A DNA stretch of 64,000 bases from PHAA01 sp022706565 (GTDB taxonomy: Bacteria > Bacillota > Syntrophomonadia > Syntrophomonadales > Syntrophomonadaceae), in assembly GCA_040769385.1 (NCBI GenBank), contig JAXGLD010000001.1, forward strand, positions 682,001 to 746,000. Direction: 5' to 3'. A model generated the notes under the pieces. The model was given only the letters and a program-made list of their open reading frames with translations. It did not search any database and was not told where the DNA came from. The position numbers and the translations under genes are program-made. This document shows positions 33,902 to 43,866 of this stretch, one piece after another. Numbering within the stretch: the first letter of the stretch is position 1; every line of letters starts with the position of its first letter.

Positions 33902-34884
33902 TCATACTTCCGTGCCATCTTTAAAGCGAAAGTGCAACTTGCCGTCCTTGGTGACAGTGACTGTATCGACTGCTACCGCCCAAAGTCGCTCGTCAAACTC
34001 CTCGACCACGGACGGGCCGCTTTCCAGTTCGCGGATGAAGGTTCCAAGTGATAAGCTTTTAGCCTGCCGCTCTCGCTTCATTTCTTCTAATTGGTTGAAA
34101 CGTTCCGTTGCTTTACGGTGGCGTTCCCAATAGCGGTTGTTGCGTTCATTAAACTCGTCCTGGTTTTGGGCGATACGGGCGTTCTCATAAACGGCCTTTC
34201 GCAACAATTCAGCTACCACATCGATTTCCCGCTGGAGTTCTTTTAGTTCAGCATCAATCTCTGTGCAGTTGCATAAGACTTCTTGGGCAAGGCGGCAGTT
34301 GGCGAGTATTTCATCGCGGTTGCCAATCAGCATGTTAAATGCCGTCAGAAATCGTTGCTTTATATCATCTTCAGTAACGTGCGGTGTTTGGCATGGTTTA
34401 TCCCAGTTATATTTGTTATTGCACCGCCATACCGTGCGCCGATACTTGGTGTTGGAACCCCAAACCTTGGAGCCGTAAAAACCGCCGCAGTCACCGCAAA
34501 CGATTTTAGCTGAAAATGGGCTATGGCAACTGACTGGCCTACCGAGTTTTTTACGCCGTTCCATTTCAAGCTGCACCGCATCAAATTCGTCTGGCTCAAT
34601 AATGGCAGGATGGCTATTCTGCACATAGTATTGAGGAACCTCACCCTCGTTGACTTTGGTGGTTTTGGTGAGAAAATCTACCGTGAAGCTTTTTTGCAGC
34701 AGAGCATCACCCTTGTATTTCTCGTTAGTCAGAATGCTTATTACTGTCGCCACTTGCCAGGTTTTTTTCCCGGCTGGAGATGGGATGCCCAGATTGCCAA
34801 GATGCTTGGCGATGGCTGAAGGCGTTTTACCCTCAAGAAACATTCTGTAAATCAGCCGCACTGTTTCTGCTTCCTTTTGTAGAC
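33902..34884 (-). pseudogene. Large serine recombinase, catalytic N-terminus lost
   Basis: The reading frame keeps the recombinase domain (ETVRLIYRMFLEGKTPSAIA), the zinc ribbon (CGDCGGFYGS...C...C) and the long coiled-coil region of large serine integrases. The resolvase domain with the catalytic Ser is absent. The sequence switches near 34,873-34,885 to the complementary strand of an IS3 transposase, so the first ~35 codons of the open frame are antisense transposase. Orientation toward tmRNA fits an integrase next to its attachment site. Loss of the catalytic part should make the prophage unable to excise by itself. Confidence 0.88.
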
Positions 34885-35422
34885 GCATACACCAAGCAGA
34901 TACTTTCCTATGTAGCGAGCGATTCTCTGGAATTGGATTTTGTCTTGGAAACCGTGAACCGGCTAATTGAGAATCACGTTGTTTCATTAAATGCCGAAAC
35001 CATGATCCATTCAGATCAAGACTGCCATTATACCAGCCATAAATTCATTGAAATCGTGAAAAACAGTGACCTTCGGCAATCAATGTCCCGCAAAGCCAAT
35101 TGCTGGGACAACGCGCCGCAGGAAAGCCTGTTTGGTCATATGAAGGATGAATTGGACCTCAGTACGTGCGAAACGCACGCACAAATTGCATCTGTTATCG
35201 ATGACTGGATTGACTATTACAACAATGAGCGCTACCAGTGGGATCTGGCGCGGCTGTCCCCCAATGAATACTACGAATACCTGCAGTCCGGTATCTATCC
35301 TTTGGCTATCAAGCCGCCCAAATAAACCGACAGCTCCTAAGGAATGGATGTAACGCAAATACCATACCTGGAGTAAGCCGTAAACAATTGAACAATTAAA
35401 AATGTCCTTGACATGGGGTACA
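34877..35422 (+). mobile_element. IS3-family element, 3' part only
   Basis: The fragment contains the second half of the OrfB transposase (34877-35325): VDAYTKQILSYVAS, HSDQDCHYTS with the second Asp, and NCWDNAPQESLFGHMKDE with the catalytic Glu. The first catalytic Asp and everything upstream are missing. The right end is placed at the CA of a TGTCCTTGACATGGGGTACA-like terminus (35403-35422), because the SNF2 gene resumes just after it. The left side ends inside the recombinase gene, so it is a deletion remnant and should be immobile. Confidence 0.8.
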
Positions 35423-35424
35423 CA

Positions 35425-36670
35425 TCACCATTCTTGGTGTGTGGCAGGAGGAGTTTGAGAAGTTCGCGGATTTTGATTTCGCACTGGCGGTTCTGACCGG
35501 CAGCACCGCCAAGAAGGCTGATACCCTGCGGCATATGCAGGGCTCCCATTGCAGGTGGCGGTGGTGAATTACGAGTCAGCCTGGCGGCTGGAGAAGGATC
35601 TGCTGGTTTGGGACGCCGACCTGGTCATTGCGGACGAGGGACATAAGATCAAGACCCACAACATCGCCGCGTCCAAAACCATGCATAAGCTGGGGGCCAA
35701 AGCGCGGTACAAATTGCTTCTTACCGGGACGGTTATCACCAACAAAGCCATCGACGTGTTCAGCCAGTACAAGTTCGTTAATCCTGCTATCTTTGGCCAG
35801 AGCTTCTATGTATTCCGCAAGAAGTATTTTGACATGGTGGGCTACGGCAATCATACCCCGGTGCTGAAAAAGTCCATGGAGCAAGATTTGATGCGTAAGC
35901 TTCACAGCATTGCCTTCCGGGCAACCAAGGCCGAATGCCTGGATTTGCCGGAGACCACCGATATCGTGCGGTATGTGGATCTGGAGCCGAGCGCCATGCG
36001 GGTTTACCGGGACCTGGTGCGGGACAGTTACGCCGAGCTGGGCAAGGGAGAGGTTACTGTTACCAATATCCTGACCCGGCTGCTTCGACTGTCACAGCTT
36101 ACCGGAGGGTTCATCAGCGATGATGACGGCAGCGCCCCGCAGAAAATCAGCACCGCTAAACAGGCGGCCTTGGAGGATATTATCGAGGATGTTTTGGAGG
36201 GAGGCAAAAAGCTGGTAGTTATCGCCCGCTTCATACCGGAGATTAAAGCCATCTGCCGCATGCTGGATAAAAAAGGCATCAAATATTCCCTGGTCATTGG
36301 CAGCGTCAAAAATCGCGAGGAGCAGGTGGCGGCGTTTCAGAACGACCCGGAAGTGCAGGTATTTGTCGGCCAGATAGCGACCGCCGGTTTGGGTATCACT
36401 CTTACCGCCGCCAGCACCATGGTGTTTTATTCATTAGATTACTCCATGAGCAATTTCGAGCAGGCCAAAGCCCGCATTCATCGCGCCGGACAGCGCGAAA
36501 ACTGCACCTACATCTATTTAACCGCTAGAGGCACCGTTGATGAAAAAGTGTTAAAGGCGCTGAGAAACAAGGCGGATTTGGCCAGGACCCTGGTGGATGA
36601 CTATCGCGGCGGCAATAACCCGTTTGCGGTTCGAGGAGGTGAAAACATTGAGCAGCGAGCGAATGTTTGA
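35425..36670 (+). pseudogene. SNF2-family phage helicase, 5'-truncated and frameshifted
   Basis: Homology starts at TILGVWQEEFEKFADF right after the IS end, so the N-terminus with Walker A is gone. The frame breaks at about 35,541-35,549, where one C appears lost from a run in GGCTCCCATTG, and continues from TTGCAGGTG (35549). The remaining 373 codons keep motif II (DEGHKIK), motif III (LLLTGT) and the C-terminal helicase half with GLGITLTAAS and HRAGQRE. In intact relatives this helicase precedes the phage polymerase genes. It could still make a fragment from the TTG, but not a working helicase. Confidence 0.85.
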
Positions 36671-37064
36671 ACTGGCGGACAGGCTTAAGGAGCTTAGGGA
36701 AGCCAAACAGCGGGCCGAGCAGGAAGTCAAAAATTTAAACGCCCGGATCGACGAGGTTGATTATGAGCTGTCGGAACTGATGGCCGAAACCGAGACCCAA
36801 AACTTTACCCGCGGCGGGACCATGTTCTGCCTGACCACCGCCACAAGAGCGTCGGCGGCCGCCGGCAAGAAGGACGAGCTTTACAGCCTGCTCAAGAGAA
36901 ACGGCTACGGCGATCTGGTGTATGAGACAGTTAACGCCAACAGCCTGTCCGCCTTTGTCAAAGAGCAGATGGCGGAGAACAACGATTTATTACCCGATTG
37001 GCTTTCCGGACTGGTGAATGTCTACGAAAAGACCTCCGTCGGGGTCAGAAAAGCCGCGAGATAG
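36648..37064 (+). CDS. Phage protein with N-terminal coiled coil, function unknown
   Basis: This 138-residue protein has a charged coiled coil in residues ~5-55 (FELADRLKELREAKQRAEQE). A compact C-terminal part contains KRNGYGDLVYETVNANSLSAF. It is not recognised as a named family. It overlaps the SNF2 end by 23 bases; TTG 36648 is chosen because AGGAGG (36634-36639) lies eight bases upstream. Position between helicase and polymerase suggests a replication or recombination accessory, by context only. Confidence 0.75.
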   Translation: MSSERMFELADRLKELREAKQRAEQEVKNLNARIDEVDYELSELMAETETQNFTRGGTMFCLTTATRASAAAGKKDELYSLLKRNGYGDLVYETVNANSLSAFVKEQMAENNDLLPDWLSGLVNVYEKTSVGVRKAAR

Positions 37065-37190
37065 GCTTATCTGATGCGAAGAACTACGAGCAATAAGCCA
37101 AGGACAAGGAAACTATGAGGAAGGAAACAAGGCACTAAGCTGCTTTGATATAGATTAACCTAAAAAATTAAATTACGGAGGGTTAAAGAT

Positions 37191-37949
37191 ATGGCTAAAA
37201 ACGATAAGGCTTTAGAGGTTCAAAAATCAGGATACCTGCAGCTGGCGGATTTCAACATGAATGAAGCCATGGCGGAGGAGCTCGACGGTTTGGACGGTGG
37301 TTTTGAGCGGATTAAAATCCCTTCCGCCGGGAGCACAGTTTTTGAGGTGCCGGGCGAAAACCCCAACGAACCCGACGCGGTCAAAGAATTCTCAGCGGTG
37401 ATTCTCTATCACCATCCTTTATTTGCCTACTACAAGGACAAATACACCGGCGGCAGCAATCCCCCAGACTGCGGGAGCTTTGACGGTGTTACCGGGGAGG
37501 GCAACCCCGGCGGAAGCTGCTCTAAGTGCCCATATAACCAGTTTGGCAGCGGCGAGAACGGCAGCAAGGCCTGCAAGAACCGCCGCCGGATCTATGTGCT
37601 GCGCGAGGGGGAGATTTTTCCGCTCTTGCTTTCACTCCCGACCGGATCGCTTAAAGAGTTTTCCCGCTACATCAAACGTCTGCTCTCAAAGGGTAAAAAG
37701 TCAAACAGCGTGGTGACCAGGTTCTCCCTGAAAAAAGCGGTGAACAGCGGCGGCATCGCCTATTCCCAGGCCCAGTTCGCGGTGGACCGCAACCTCACCG
37801 CTGAGGAATACGCGCTCATTAGCAGGCTCTCCGAGCAGGTCAAAGCCTACAGCAAGCATATCGGCTATGAGGTGGACAGCGGCGCGGAGGCGGCGGATGA
37901 ACTTAACGTTGACCCCGAGACCGGCGAGGTTATACAACCTTTGAAATAA
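37191..37949 (+). CDS. Phage replication-module protein with a Cys cluster
   Basis: This 252-residue protein has one conspicuous cysteine group, C-x(16)-C-x2-C-P...C (residues ~98-128, GGSCSKCPYNQFGSG and KACKNRRR), likely to bind zinc or an iron-sulfur cluster. The N-terminal half is acidic. The C-terminus ends with NVDPETGEVI. It occurs between SNF2 helicase and DNA polymerase, where phages often encode single-strand DNA-binding or polymerase accessory proteins; I cannot assign a function. GGAGG at 37177-37181 supports ATG 37191. Confidence 0.75.
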   Translation: MAKNDKALEVQKSGYLQLADFNMNEAMAEELDGLDGGFERIKIPSAGSTVFEVPGENPNEPDAVKEFSAVILYHHPLFAYYKDKYTGGSNPPDCGSFDGVTGEGNPGGSCSKCPYNQFGSGENGSKACKNRRRIYVLREGEIFPLLLSLPTGSLKEFSRYIKRLLSKGKKSNSVVTRFSLKKAVNSGGIAYSQAQFAVDRNLTAEEYALISRLSEQVKAYSKHIGYEVDSGAEAADELNVDPETGEVIQPLK

Positions 37950-38016
37950 GGATCAGGCTTTTGGCGGTGGAGCGGGCTAACACCCGCTTCCCGCTAAAGC
38001 CGGAAAGGACAAGCCT

Positions 38017-39939
38017 ATGGATTACAGACGCGTGACCACGCTTAAAGAAATACAGGATTACCTTGGCGCTTCGAATCTGATTGCCTTCGACTTTGAGACC
38101 GCGCCGCTGGATGAGTACCACCACGATGATAAGGCGGCCCTGGATGCTCATAAGGCGGTTATTGTCGGGGTGAGCTTGTCGGTATCGGAGGGGACAGGGA
38201 TATACGTCCCATTACGCCACCGGACCGGCGGGAATGCCGATTCACCGGAAAAGATCATGGACTGGCTGTCCAAAGCCGTTTTTACCAACAGCGCTATCAT
38301 CAAGGCCGCCCACAATCTGAGCTTTGAGGCCATGTTTCTCTACGCCCTGGGCATTGTCGTCCAGCCGCCCTGCTACGATACCATCGCGGCGGCGCAGATG
38401 ACTCTTAAAAATAACACCGAATTCCGTTCCCTGGGAGACAGCGGGCTAAAAGCACTGGTACCGGAGCTGTTTGATGTGGATCTGCCCAGCTTTGAAGCGG
38501 TAACCGACGGCCGGTATTTCGATGAACTGGACCCGCGGGATACCGAGACCATCCGCTACGCCTGCGCCGATTCGGATTATACCCTGCGCCTGTATCACCT
38601 GTTCAATAACTGGTTTGACCGCTACCTGCCTAAACACCGCTACGTGGTGGAGGAAATAGAATCGCCTACCGCTGTCTACGTCGGCCTGATGAAATACAAC
38701 GGCCTTTTGGTGGATAGGGAACTTATGCTTAAGAAGCAGGCCGAGGCCGAAGCGAAACTGGCAGAGCTGAAAAATGAAATCGCTTTTATGATCGGCGACG
38801 TTGAAATCGGGGCCAACGCCAGCACAGCGGCGTTTAAGAAATACCTCTATGAAGACCTGAAGCTGCCGGTACTTAAAACCACCGCCAAATACCAGGAAGC
38901 GGCAGATGATGAGACCATGATCCTGCTCTCTGACTGGAGCCGGGAAAACCGGCCGGAGCTGGCGCGGCTGTTTGAACTGGTTCAGGAATACCGCAAGTGG
39001 GGCAAGATCAAGAGCACCTATATTGACGGGTACCTGGAGCATATCAACGCGGCCACCGGTCGGATTCATCCCGAGATGTTCCCGCTGGGCGCCGAGACCG
39101 GGCGCTTTGCCAGCCGCAGGCCCAACCTTCAGAATATGCCGAGGTCAGATACAGACAGCATTGGGGTTCGCAATTTTATTATCGCTCCTCCCGGCAAAGC
39201 GCTCTTGTCTCTTGATTTTTCGCAGATTGAGCTGCGGGTGGGGGCCTTCTACTGCCGGGATGAAAAGATGCTTGAGACTTACAAAACAGGCGGGGATATT
39301 CATGCCCAGACGACCAGCGTTATTTACCACATACCTTTTGAGCAAGCGGCCAGCAAAAACGCCGAGCATTACAAGGAACGGCGTTCTATCGCCAAAAACT
39401 GCAACTTTGGCGTTTTCTACGGCCTATTTTCCAGAGGGCTGCAGCGCAATTTGAAATTCAAGGCGGGATTAAATACATCGCTCGCGGAATGTGAGGAAAT
39501 CATCCGCAATCTCAAAGCCGGTTATCCCCGGCTTACCCAGTGGCAGGACGAGGTCAGGACAAGGGCAGGCTTTCGCAAATATACCGAAACGTATCTCGGC
39601 AGGCGGCGCTATCTGCCCAATATCGCCTCAACCGACTGGGGCAAGAGGTCTTTTGCCGAACGCTGCGCGTTCAATACCCCGATTCAGGGAACGGCGGCGG
39701 ATATTTTAAAGCTGGCCCTGGTACGTATCATAGTGGGCTTATCAGAACGAATGTGGCTCAAACCCTTGCTGCAGGTGCATGATGAATTGGTGTTCGAACT
39801 GCCGGAGGACAAGGTGTCTGAGGCGGTGGGATTCATCAAGGCCTGCATGGAAGCCCAGCCCTTTGCCGCTTTTGATGTGCCGATTGTGGCCGAAGCCTCA
39901 ATTGGAGCGCGTTTTGGCGAGATGAAAGAAATAGATTAA
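38017..39939 (+). CDS. Phage family A DNA polymerase with 3'-5' exonuclease
   Basis: This replicative polymerase has 640 residues. The exonuclease has motifs FDFETAPLD (~27), HNLSFEAMF and YACADSDYTL (~185). Polymerase motif A reads LDFSQIELRVGA (~402), motif B RRSIAKNCNFGVFYG (~455), and motif C LQVHDELVFELP (~587). All catalytic Asp residues are present, so it looks functional. AAAGGA precedes ATG 38017. Codon 640 runs directly to the antirepressor gene, 17 bases downstream. There is no 5' nuclease domain, as usual for phage polymerases. Confidence 0.95.
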   Translation: MDYRRVTTLKEIQDYLGASNLIAFDFETAPLDEYHHDDKAALDAHKAVIVGVSLSVSEGTGIYVPLRHRTGGNADSPEKIMDWLSKAVFTNSAIIKAAHNLSFEAMFLYALGIVVQPPCYDTIAAAQMTLKNNTEFRSLGDSGLKALVPELFDVDLPSFEAVTDGRYFDELDPRDTETIRYACADSDYTLRLYHLFNNWFDRYLPKHRYVVEEIESPTAVYVGLMKYNGLLVDRELMLKKQAEAEAKLAELKNEIAFMIGDVEIGANASTAAFKKYLYEDLKLPVLKTTAKYQEAADDETMILLSDWSRENRPELARLFELVQEYRKWGKIKSTYIDGYLEHINAATGRIHPEMFPLGAETGRFASRRPNLQNMPRSDTDSIGVRNFIIAPPGKALLSLDFSQIELRVGAFYCRDEKMLETYKTGGDIHAQTTSVIYHIPFEQAASKNAEHYKERRSIAKNCNFGVFYGLFSRGLQRNLKFKAGLNTSLAECEEIIRNLKAGYPRLTQWQDEVRTRAGFRKYTETYLGRRRYLPNIASTDWGKRSFAERCAFNTPIQGTAADILKLALVRIIVGLSERMWLKPLLQVHDELVFELPEDKVSEAVGFIKACMEAQPFAAFDVPIVAEASIGARFGEMKEID

Positions 39940-39956
39940 TGAAAGGAAGGATTTGC

Positions 39957-40781
39957 ATGACCAACAACCTGCAGGTTTTTAAGAATACAGAGTTTGGCGA
40001 GCTTGGCGTGCTCGTTATTGATGGCAAGGAATATTTCCCAGCCAGTGAATGCGCCCGCATTTTAGGATACAGTAACCCGCGCGATGCCATATTACGTCAT
40101 TGCAAATCAGCGGGGGTCGTGAAACACGACGGGGTCTCCCTTACTACCAACCAATATGGGATTTCAACGGAGCAGGTGGTTGAAAAGACCTATATTACCG
40201 AAGGGAACCTTTACCGGCTGATTATCAGGAGCAAGCTTCCCGCCGCCGAGCGGTTTGAACGCTGGATCTTTGACGAGGTGCTGCCGACCATCAGAAAACA
40301 TGGCCTGTACGCGACCGAAAAGGTGCTCGATGAAATACTCGCCGATCCTGATTACGGCATCAGGCTGTTTTCCGAGCTTAAAGCTGAACGCCAAAGAAGA
40401 AAAGCGTTGGAGTTGGAAAACGCCCAGCATAAGCAAATTATCGGCGAGCTGCGCCCCAAAGCGTCCTACTACGACCTTATATTGCAAAACAAAAGCCTGG
40501 TGCCAATAAGCAAAATCGCCAAGGACTATGGCATGTCCGGCAAGGCTTTTAACAAGCTGCTGCATGAGCTGGGGGTGCAGTACAAAATGGGGGATACCTG
40601 GCTTTTGTACCAGCAGTACGCTGACCATGGCTACACCCAGTCTAGGACCCACGCCATTGACGCCGAAAAGAGCAGGATGCACACCTATTGGACGCAGAAA
40701 GGCAGGCTGTTCCTCTATGACCTCCTGAAAAACCGCAGAGGGCTGCTGCCGATGATTGAAAGAAACGGCAAAACGGCTTAA
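39957..40781 (+). CDS. BRO-N / KilA-C (ANT) antirepressor-like protein
   Basis: This 274-residue DNA-binding protein has an N-terminal BRO domain (residues ~5-110: YFPASECARILGYSNPRDAI, WIFDEVLPTIRKHG). The C-terminal KilA-C/ANT domain (~160-270) contains PISKIAKDYGMSGKAFNKLL and QKGRLFLYDLL. Phage antirepressors of this type counter the repressor or modulate gene expression; the repressor itself is missing from the window. ATG 39957 has GAAAGGAAGG upstream. It lies inside the replication operon rather than near a lysogeny switch. Confidence 0.9.
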   Translation: MTNNLQVFKNTEFGELGVLVIDGKEYFPASECARILGYSNPRDAILRHCKSAGVVKHDGVSLTTNQYGISTEQVVEKTYITEGNLYRLIIRSKLPAAERFERWIFDEVLPTIRKHGLYATEKVLDEILADPDYGIRLFSELKAERQRRKALELENAQHKQIIGELRPKASYYDLILQNKSLVPISKIAKDYGMSGKAFNKLLHELGVQYKMGDTWLLYQQYADHGYTQSRTHAIDAEKSRMHTYWTQKGRLFLYDLLKNRRGLLPMIERNGKTA

Positions 40782-40819
40782 ACTGGGTTCTTTTATTCCT
40801 TGAAAGGAGCGGGTTTTAA

Positions 40820-41170
40820 TTGGATAAAGACAAGCCCTTTGTATATATCTGCTCCCCGTTACGGGGAGACATTGAGCGAAATATCCAGCGCGCCGTTGGC
40901 TACAGCCGGTTCGTGTTCGGCATGGGGGGCGTTCCCCTGGCCCCCCACGTTATCTTTACCGCGTTTCTGGATGACAATATTCCCGCGGAGCGTGAAGCCG
41001 GGCTTGAGCTGGGCCTGCAGTTGATGAGGCGGTGCGACGAGCTGTGGGTTTTCGGCTCCAGGGTAAGCGCCGGTATGGCCATGGAGATAGAAAACGCTAG
41101 GAGACGCCGCATGCCGATTAAGTATTTTAACGACCGGTGCGAGGAGGAGCCTTTATGCTTAAAGCCTTGA
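40820..41170 (+). CDS. DUF4406-family phage protein (nucleoside-deoxyribosyltransferase-like fold)
   Basis: This 116-residue protein has VYICSPLRGDIERNI at the N-terminus and CDELWVFGSRVSAGMAMEIENA near residue 73. These features are shared by DUF4406 and nucleoside 2-deoxyribosyltransferase relatives (substrate-binding YIxSPxR and acid in GMAMEIE). A role in nucleotide metabolism or salvage is plausible but unproven. The start is TTG with AAAGGAG; its end overlaps the primase-helicase start by 16 bases. Confidence 0.82.
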   Translation: MDKDKPFVYICSPLRGDIERNIQRAVGYSRFVFGMGGVPLAPHVIFTAFLDDNIPAEREAGLELGLQLMRRCDELWVFGSRVSAGMAMEIENARRRRMPIKYFNDRCEEEPLCLKP

Positions 41171-43668
41171 ATATCCCCCTGGAGGAATTCCTGCGGCCCT
41201 TCTTTGACCCGGGAGAAACAGTCTGCATCAGAATATTTGACGATAAAAAGACCGGCGCCTTCAAAGGGGCCAAGCTGGAAACCACCGTCGGCCAGATCGA
41301 CAAGATGATGAAAACTTTAAAAAAGCATAACGCCAAGAACCGCGGCATCTATTTCGTGGTCAACTACGGCGGCCATGAGGACAGCGATATAAGCAGGATC
41401 AACGCGCAGTTCGTGGAGTGTGATGACCTGTCTTTCGGTGAGCAGATGGAAAGAATCAAAGCCTTTCCTCTCGAGCCGTCGCTTATCGTAAAGACCCGGA
41501 AGTCACTGCATACCTACTGGCTGGTAAAGGACGCTGACGTCAGCTCTTTTCGCCGGGTGCAAAAGCGTTTAATCGCCCAGTTTCAGGGGGACAAGTCCTG
41601 CGTTAACGAGAGCCGGGTACTGCGTCTGCCGGGGTTTTACCACTGCAAGGGTGAGCCGGTCATGGTGGAATGCGTCAAATTCAACCCGGAACTCAGGTAC
41701 ACCCAGGCCGAGCTGGAAGCGGTACTGCCGGAAATCGAGGATGAACCGACAGGAACAGAGGCGCCAATACCAAAGGGCTCCCGCAAAGGTCTTACGCTGG
41801 TTACGCGGCGCTGTAACTTTATCAGGCACTGCCGGGATAACGCCGCCGCCCTGCCGGAGCACGACTGGTACGCCATGATCACCAACCTGGCGGTTTTCGA
41901 GGGCGGCGACACCCTGATTCATGAGATGTCAAAGGACTACCCTAAGTACCAGCGCCGGGAAACCGAAAACAAAATCCGCCATTTCTTAGAAAGCGGCACC
42001 AAGCCCATTACCTGCAAAACCATCGCTGAGAAAGGTTTTCAGTGCCCCAGGATTGACGACGGGAGCTGCGTGGTTAAAGCCCCGGCGGCGTTGTGCTACC
42101 AGCCGCTTATGGTCAAGGAACTGCGCTTCTTTTTAGCTCAAGCCCCGGTCAAAAAAGCGGCGGTGGATGATATCCAGACCGCCCAGGACTTTGTTAGGGA
42201 GTACCTGTATAACGTCGACGCGGTGGTCGCGGAGACCTTCATCAACTATGAGCTAAAAGAGCACTTTGGCTTTAAAGCCTACGATGTTAAGCCCCTGGTT
42301 GCGCTGCATAAGGATATCTTGAAAAAATACTTGGAGAGCAAGGAAACCAAGCGCGAGACCTCAGACTTTGAGCTGCCGGAGTGGTATGAGGTCACCGAGC
42401 ATGGCGGCATCAGGTTTATTTCCGGGCTTTTAGCCAATTATATGGCGGCCAATGTTAACGCTTTCTACGGGGCCGGCAGCTATTATTACTACGAGCACGG
42501 GGTATATAACGCCAGCGAGGATTTGTGGGCGGCGGCCAAGGTCAGGGAGTTTATGATCCCGCGCTACGCCAGCATGACAGCGATCAATGATACGGTTGGC
42601 CAGTGGCGGATGCTGATTCGAAAGCCGGTCAGGGAAATCAACTGCAACCCTTTTATTATCAATGTCAAAAACGGCCTGTATAACGTTTTGGATGACAGTT
42701 TCAAACCCCACACGCCCAGGTATTACTCAACGGTGCAGATCAACGCCTCCTACCAGGAGGACGCCAAGTGCCCGAAGTTTCTAGCGTTTTTAAAGAGCGT
42801 CCTGCCGGATGAGGAAATCCATCTTATGCAGGAGATATTCGGCTACCTGCTCATCCCGGTAAACAAGGCCCAGAAGTCTTTTGTCTTTGTGGGCGCTCCC
42901 AACGCGGGCAAGTCAACCCTGCTCTCGGTAGCCCAGGAGATCCTTTTGGGGAGCGAAAACGTATCGAACATTCCGTGGCAGAGCCTGGGGGACCGCTTCA
43001 ACAAGGCCGAGCTTTTCGGCAAGCTGGCCAATATTTTTGCCGACCTGCCATCAAAGAACATTGATGATAACGGTATGTTCAAGGCACTTACCGGCGAGGA
43101 CTATATCACCGGGGAGAGAAAAAACAAGGACCCGTTTTCCTTCAGGCCTTATGCCAGGCTTTTGTTTTCCTGCAACGAGATACCCAGAAACTATGGGGAT
43201 AAGAGCGACGGGTTTTACCGCCGGCTGATTATTATCCGTTTTGATAACCCGGTGCCCAAGAACAAGCGCGACCCCAATCTGAGGGAGAAGCTGGCGGTGG
43301 AGCGCGACGGGATACTCATGTGGTCAATCGCCGGTCTAAAGCGCCTTATCGCCAACAGCTATGAGTTCAGTGAAACCGACCGCACCAGGGCGGAGCTTAA
43401 GCGCTACCGGGTGGAGAGCAACAGTGTCCTATCCTTTGTGGAGGAATGCTGCGAGCTTGATGAGGACAAAGAATCTGTGCGCGACGATCTGTTTTCCAGG
43501 TACAAGGAGTATTGCGGCAACGCGGGAATGAAGCCGGTCTCCCAGGCCAATTTCAACAAAGAAATCGAGGCTAGTTATCCAGGCGTTAAGCGGTCAAGAG
43601 ATAGACTCTCCAAACGCAGAACCTGGAAGGGTATCGTTTTTTGTGAAGGAGGAAAGGAGCAGGAATGA
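41155..43668 (+). CDS. Phage primase-helicase (D5/VapE-like C-terminal helicase)
   Basis: This 837-residue replication protein has an N-terminal primase-type region (~1-190) with VVNYGGHEDSDISRINAQFVE, the acidic VECDD, and HTYWLVKD. A linker follows, then a superfamily 3 helicase with Walker A GAPNAGKSTLLS (~580) and Walker B IFADLPS (~624). SCNEIP marks sensor 1, followed by an Arg-rich FYRRLIIIRF. The last ~100 residues resemble the D5 winged helix. It should prime and open DNA for the polymerase upstream. ATG 41155 follows GAGGAGGAG. Confidence 0.92.
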   Translation: MLKALNIPLEEFLRPFFDPGETVCIRIFDDKKTGAFKGAKLETTVGQIDKMMKTLKKHNAKNRGIYFVVNYGGHEDSDISRINAQFVECDDLSFGEQMERIKAFPLEPSLIVKTRKSLHTYWLVKDADVSSFRRVQKRLIAQFQGDKSCVNESRVLRLPGFYHCKGEPVMVECVKFNPELRYTQAELEAVLPEIEDEPTGTEAPIPKGSRKGLTLVTRRCNFIRHCRDNAAALPEHDWYAMITNLAVFEGGDTLIHEMSKDYPKYQRRETENKIRHFLESGTKPITCKTIAEKGFQCPRIDDGSCVVKAPAALCYQPLMVKELRFFLAQAPVKKAAVDDIQTAQDFVREYLYNVDAVVAETFINYELKEHFGFKAYDVKPLVALHKDILKKYLESKETKRETSDFELPEWYEVTEHGGIRFISGLLANYMAANVNAFYGAGSYYYYEHGVYNASEDLWAAAKVREFMIPRYASMTAINDTVGQWRMLIRKPVREINCNPFIINVKNGLYNVLDDSFKPHTPRYYSTVQINASYQEDAKCPKFLAFLKSVLPDEEIHLMQEIFGYLLIPVNKAQKSFVFVGAPNAGKSTLLSVAQEILLGSENVSNIPWQSLGDRFNKAELFGKLANIFADLPSKNIDDNGMFKALTGEDYITGERKNKDPFSFRPYARLLFSCNEIPRNYGDKSDGFYRRLIIIRFDNPVPKNKRDPNLREKLAVERDGILMWSIAGLKRLIANSYEFSETDRTRAELKRYRVESNSVLSFVEECCELDEDKESVRDDLFSRYKEYCGNAGMKPVSQANFNKEIEASYPGVKRSRDRLSKRRTWKGIVFCEGGKEQE

Positions 43669-43751
43669 GTGGTTGCGACCGGCTTGACCGGGTTGGGACC
43701 AGGTTTATGACCGGGGAAAAAGCGAGCCAGTTGGGTCTTGGACCGAGATGA
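43665..43751 (+). CDS. Possible 28-residue peptide overlapping the iteron-like block
   Basis: A short frame from ATG 43665 overlaps the primase stop (ATGA) and has AAGGAGGAAAGGAG upstream. It encodes SGCDRLDRVGTRFMTG... to a stop at 43749-43751. Its composition comes from the TGACCGGG repeats, so it may be a by-product of an origin sequence rather than a real gene. Confidence 0.3.
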   Translation: MSGCDRLDRVGTRFMTGEKASQLGLGPR

Positions 43752-43866
43752 CCGGGTTTTTTCTATTCTTCGCGTTATAACCATGGTGAGATATATGTAG
43801 TAGAAAAAAATAAAAATATATATAAGGAATCTATTTTACCCGGTCATCCCGGTTCCGCTGGTCATA
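43675..43866. repeat. Iteron-like TGACCGGG repeats with AT-rich tract; candidate phage origin
   Basis: Direct copies of a GACCGGG unit lie at about 43676-43682, 43685-43692, 43709-43716 and 43749-43756, with weaker ones between (GGGACCAGG, TTGGACCGAG). After an AT-rich tract (43757-43837), inverted copies CCCGGTCAT (43839-43847) and GGTCAT (43860-43865) follow. ATGACCGGG at 43748 and CCCGGTCAT at 43839 form a long-range inverted pair. Position right after the primase-helicase fits a replication origin. Confidence 0.5.

Noticed and set aside
34888..34987. The first ~35 codons of the minus-strand recombinase frame as real N-terminus
   Set aside because: They are the antisense of conserved transposase sequence, so the frame is an accidental in-frame extension after the deletion.
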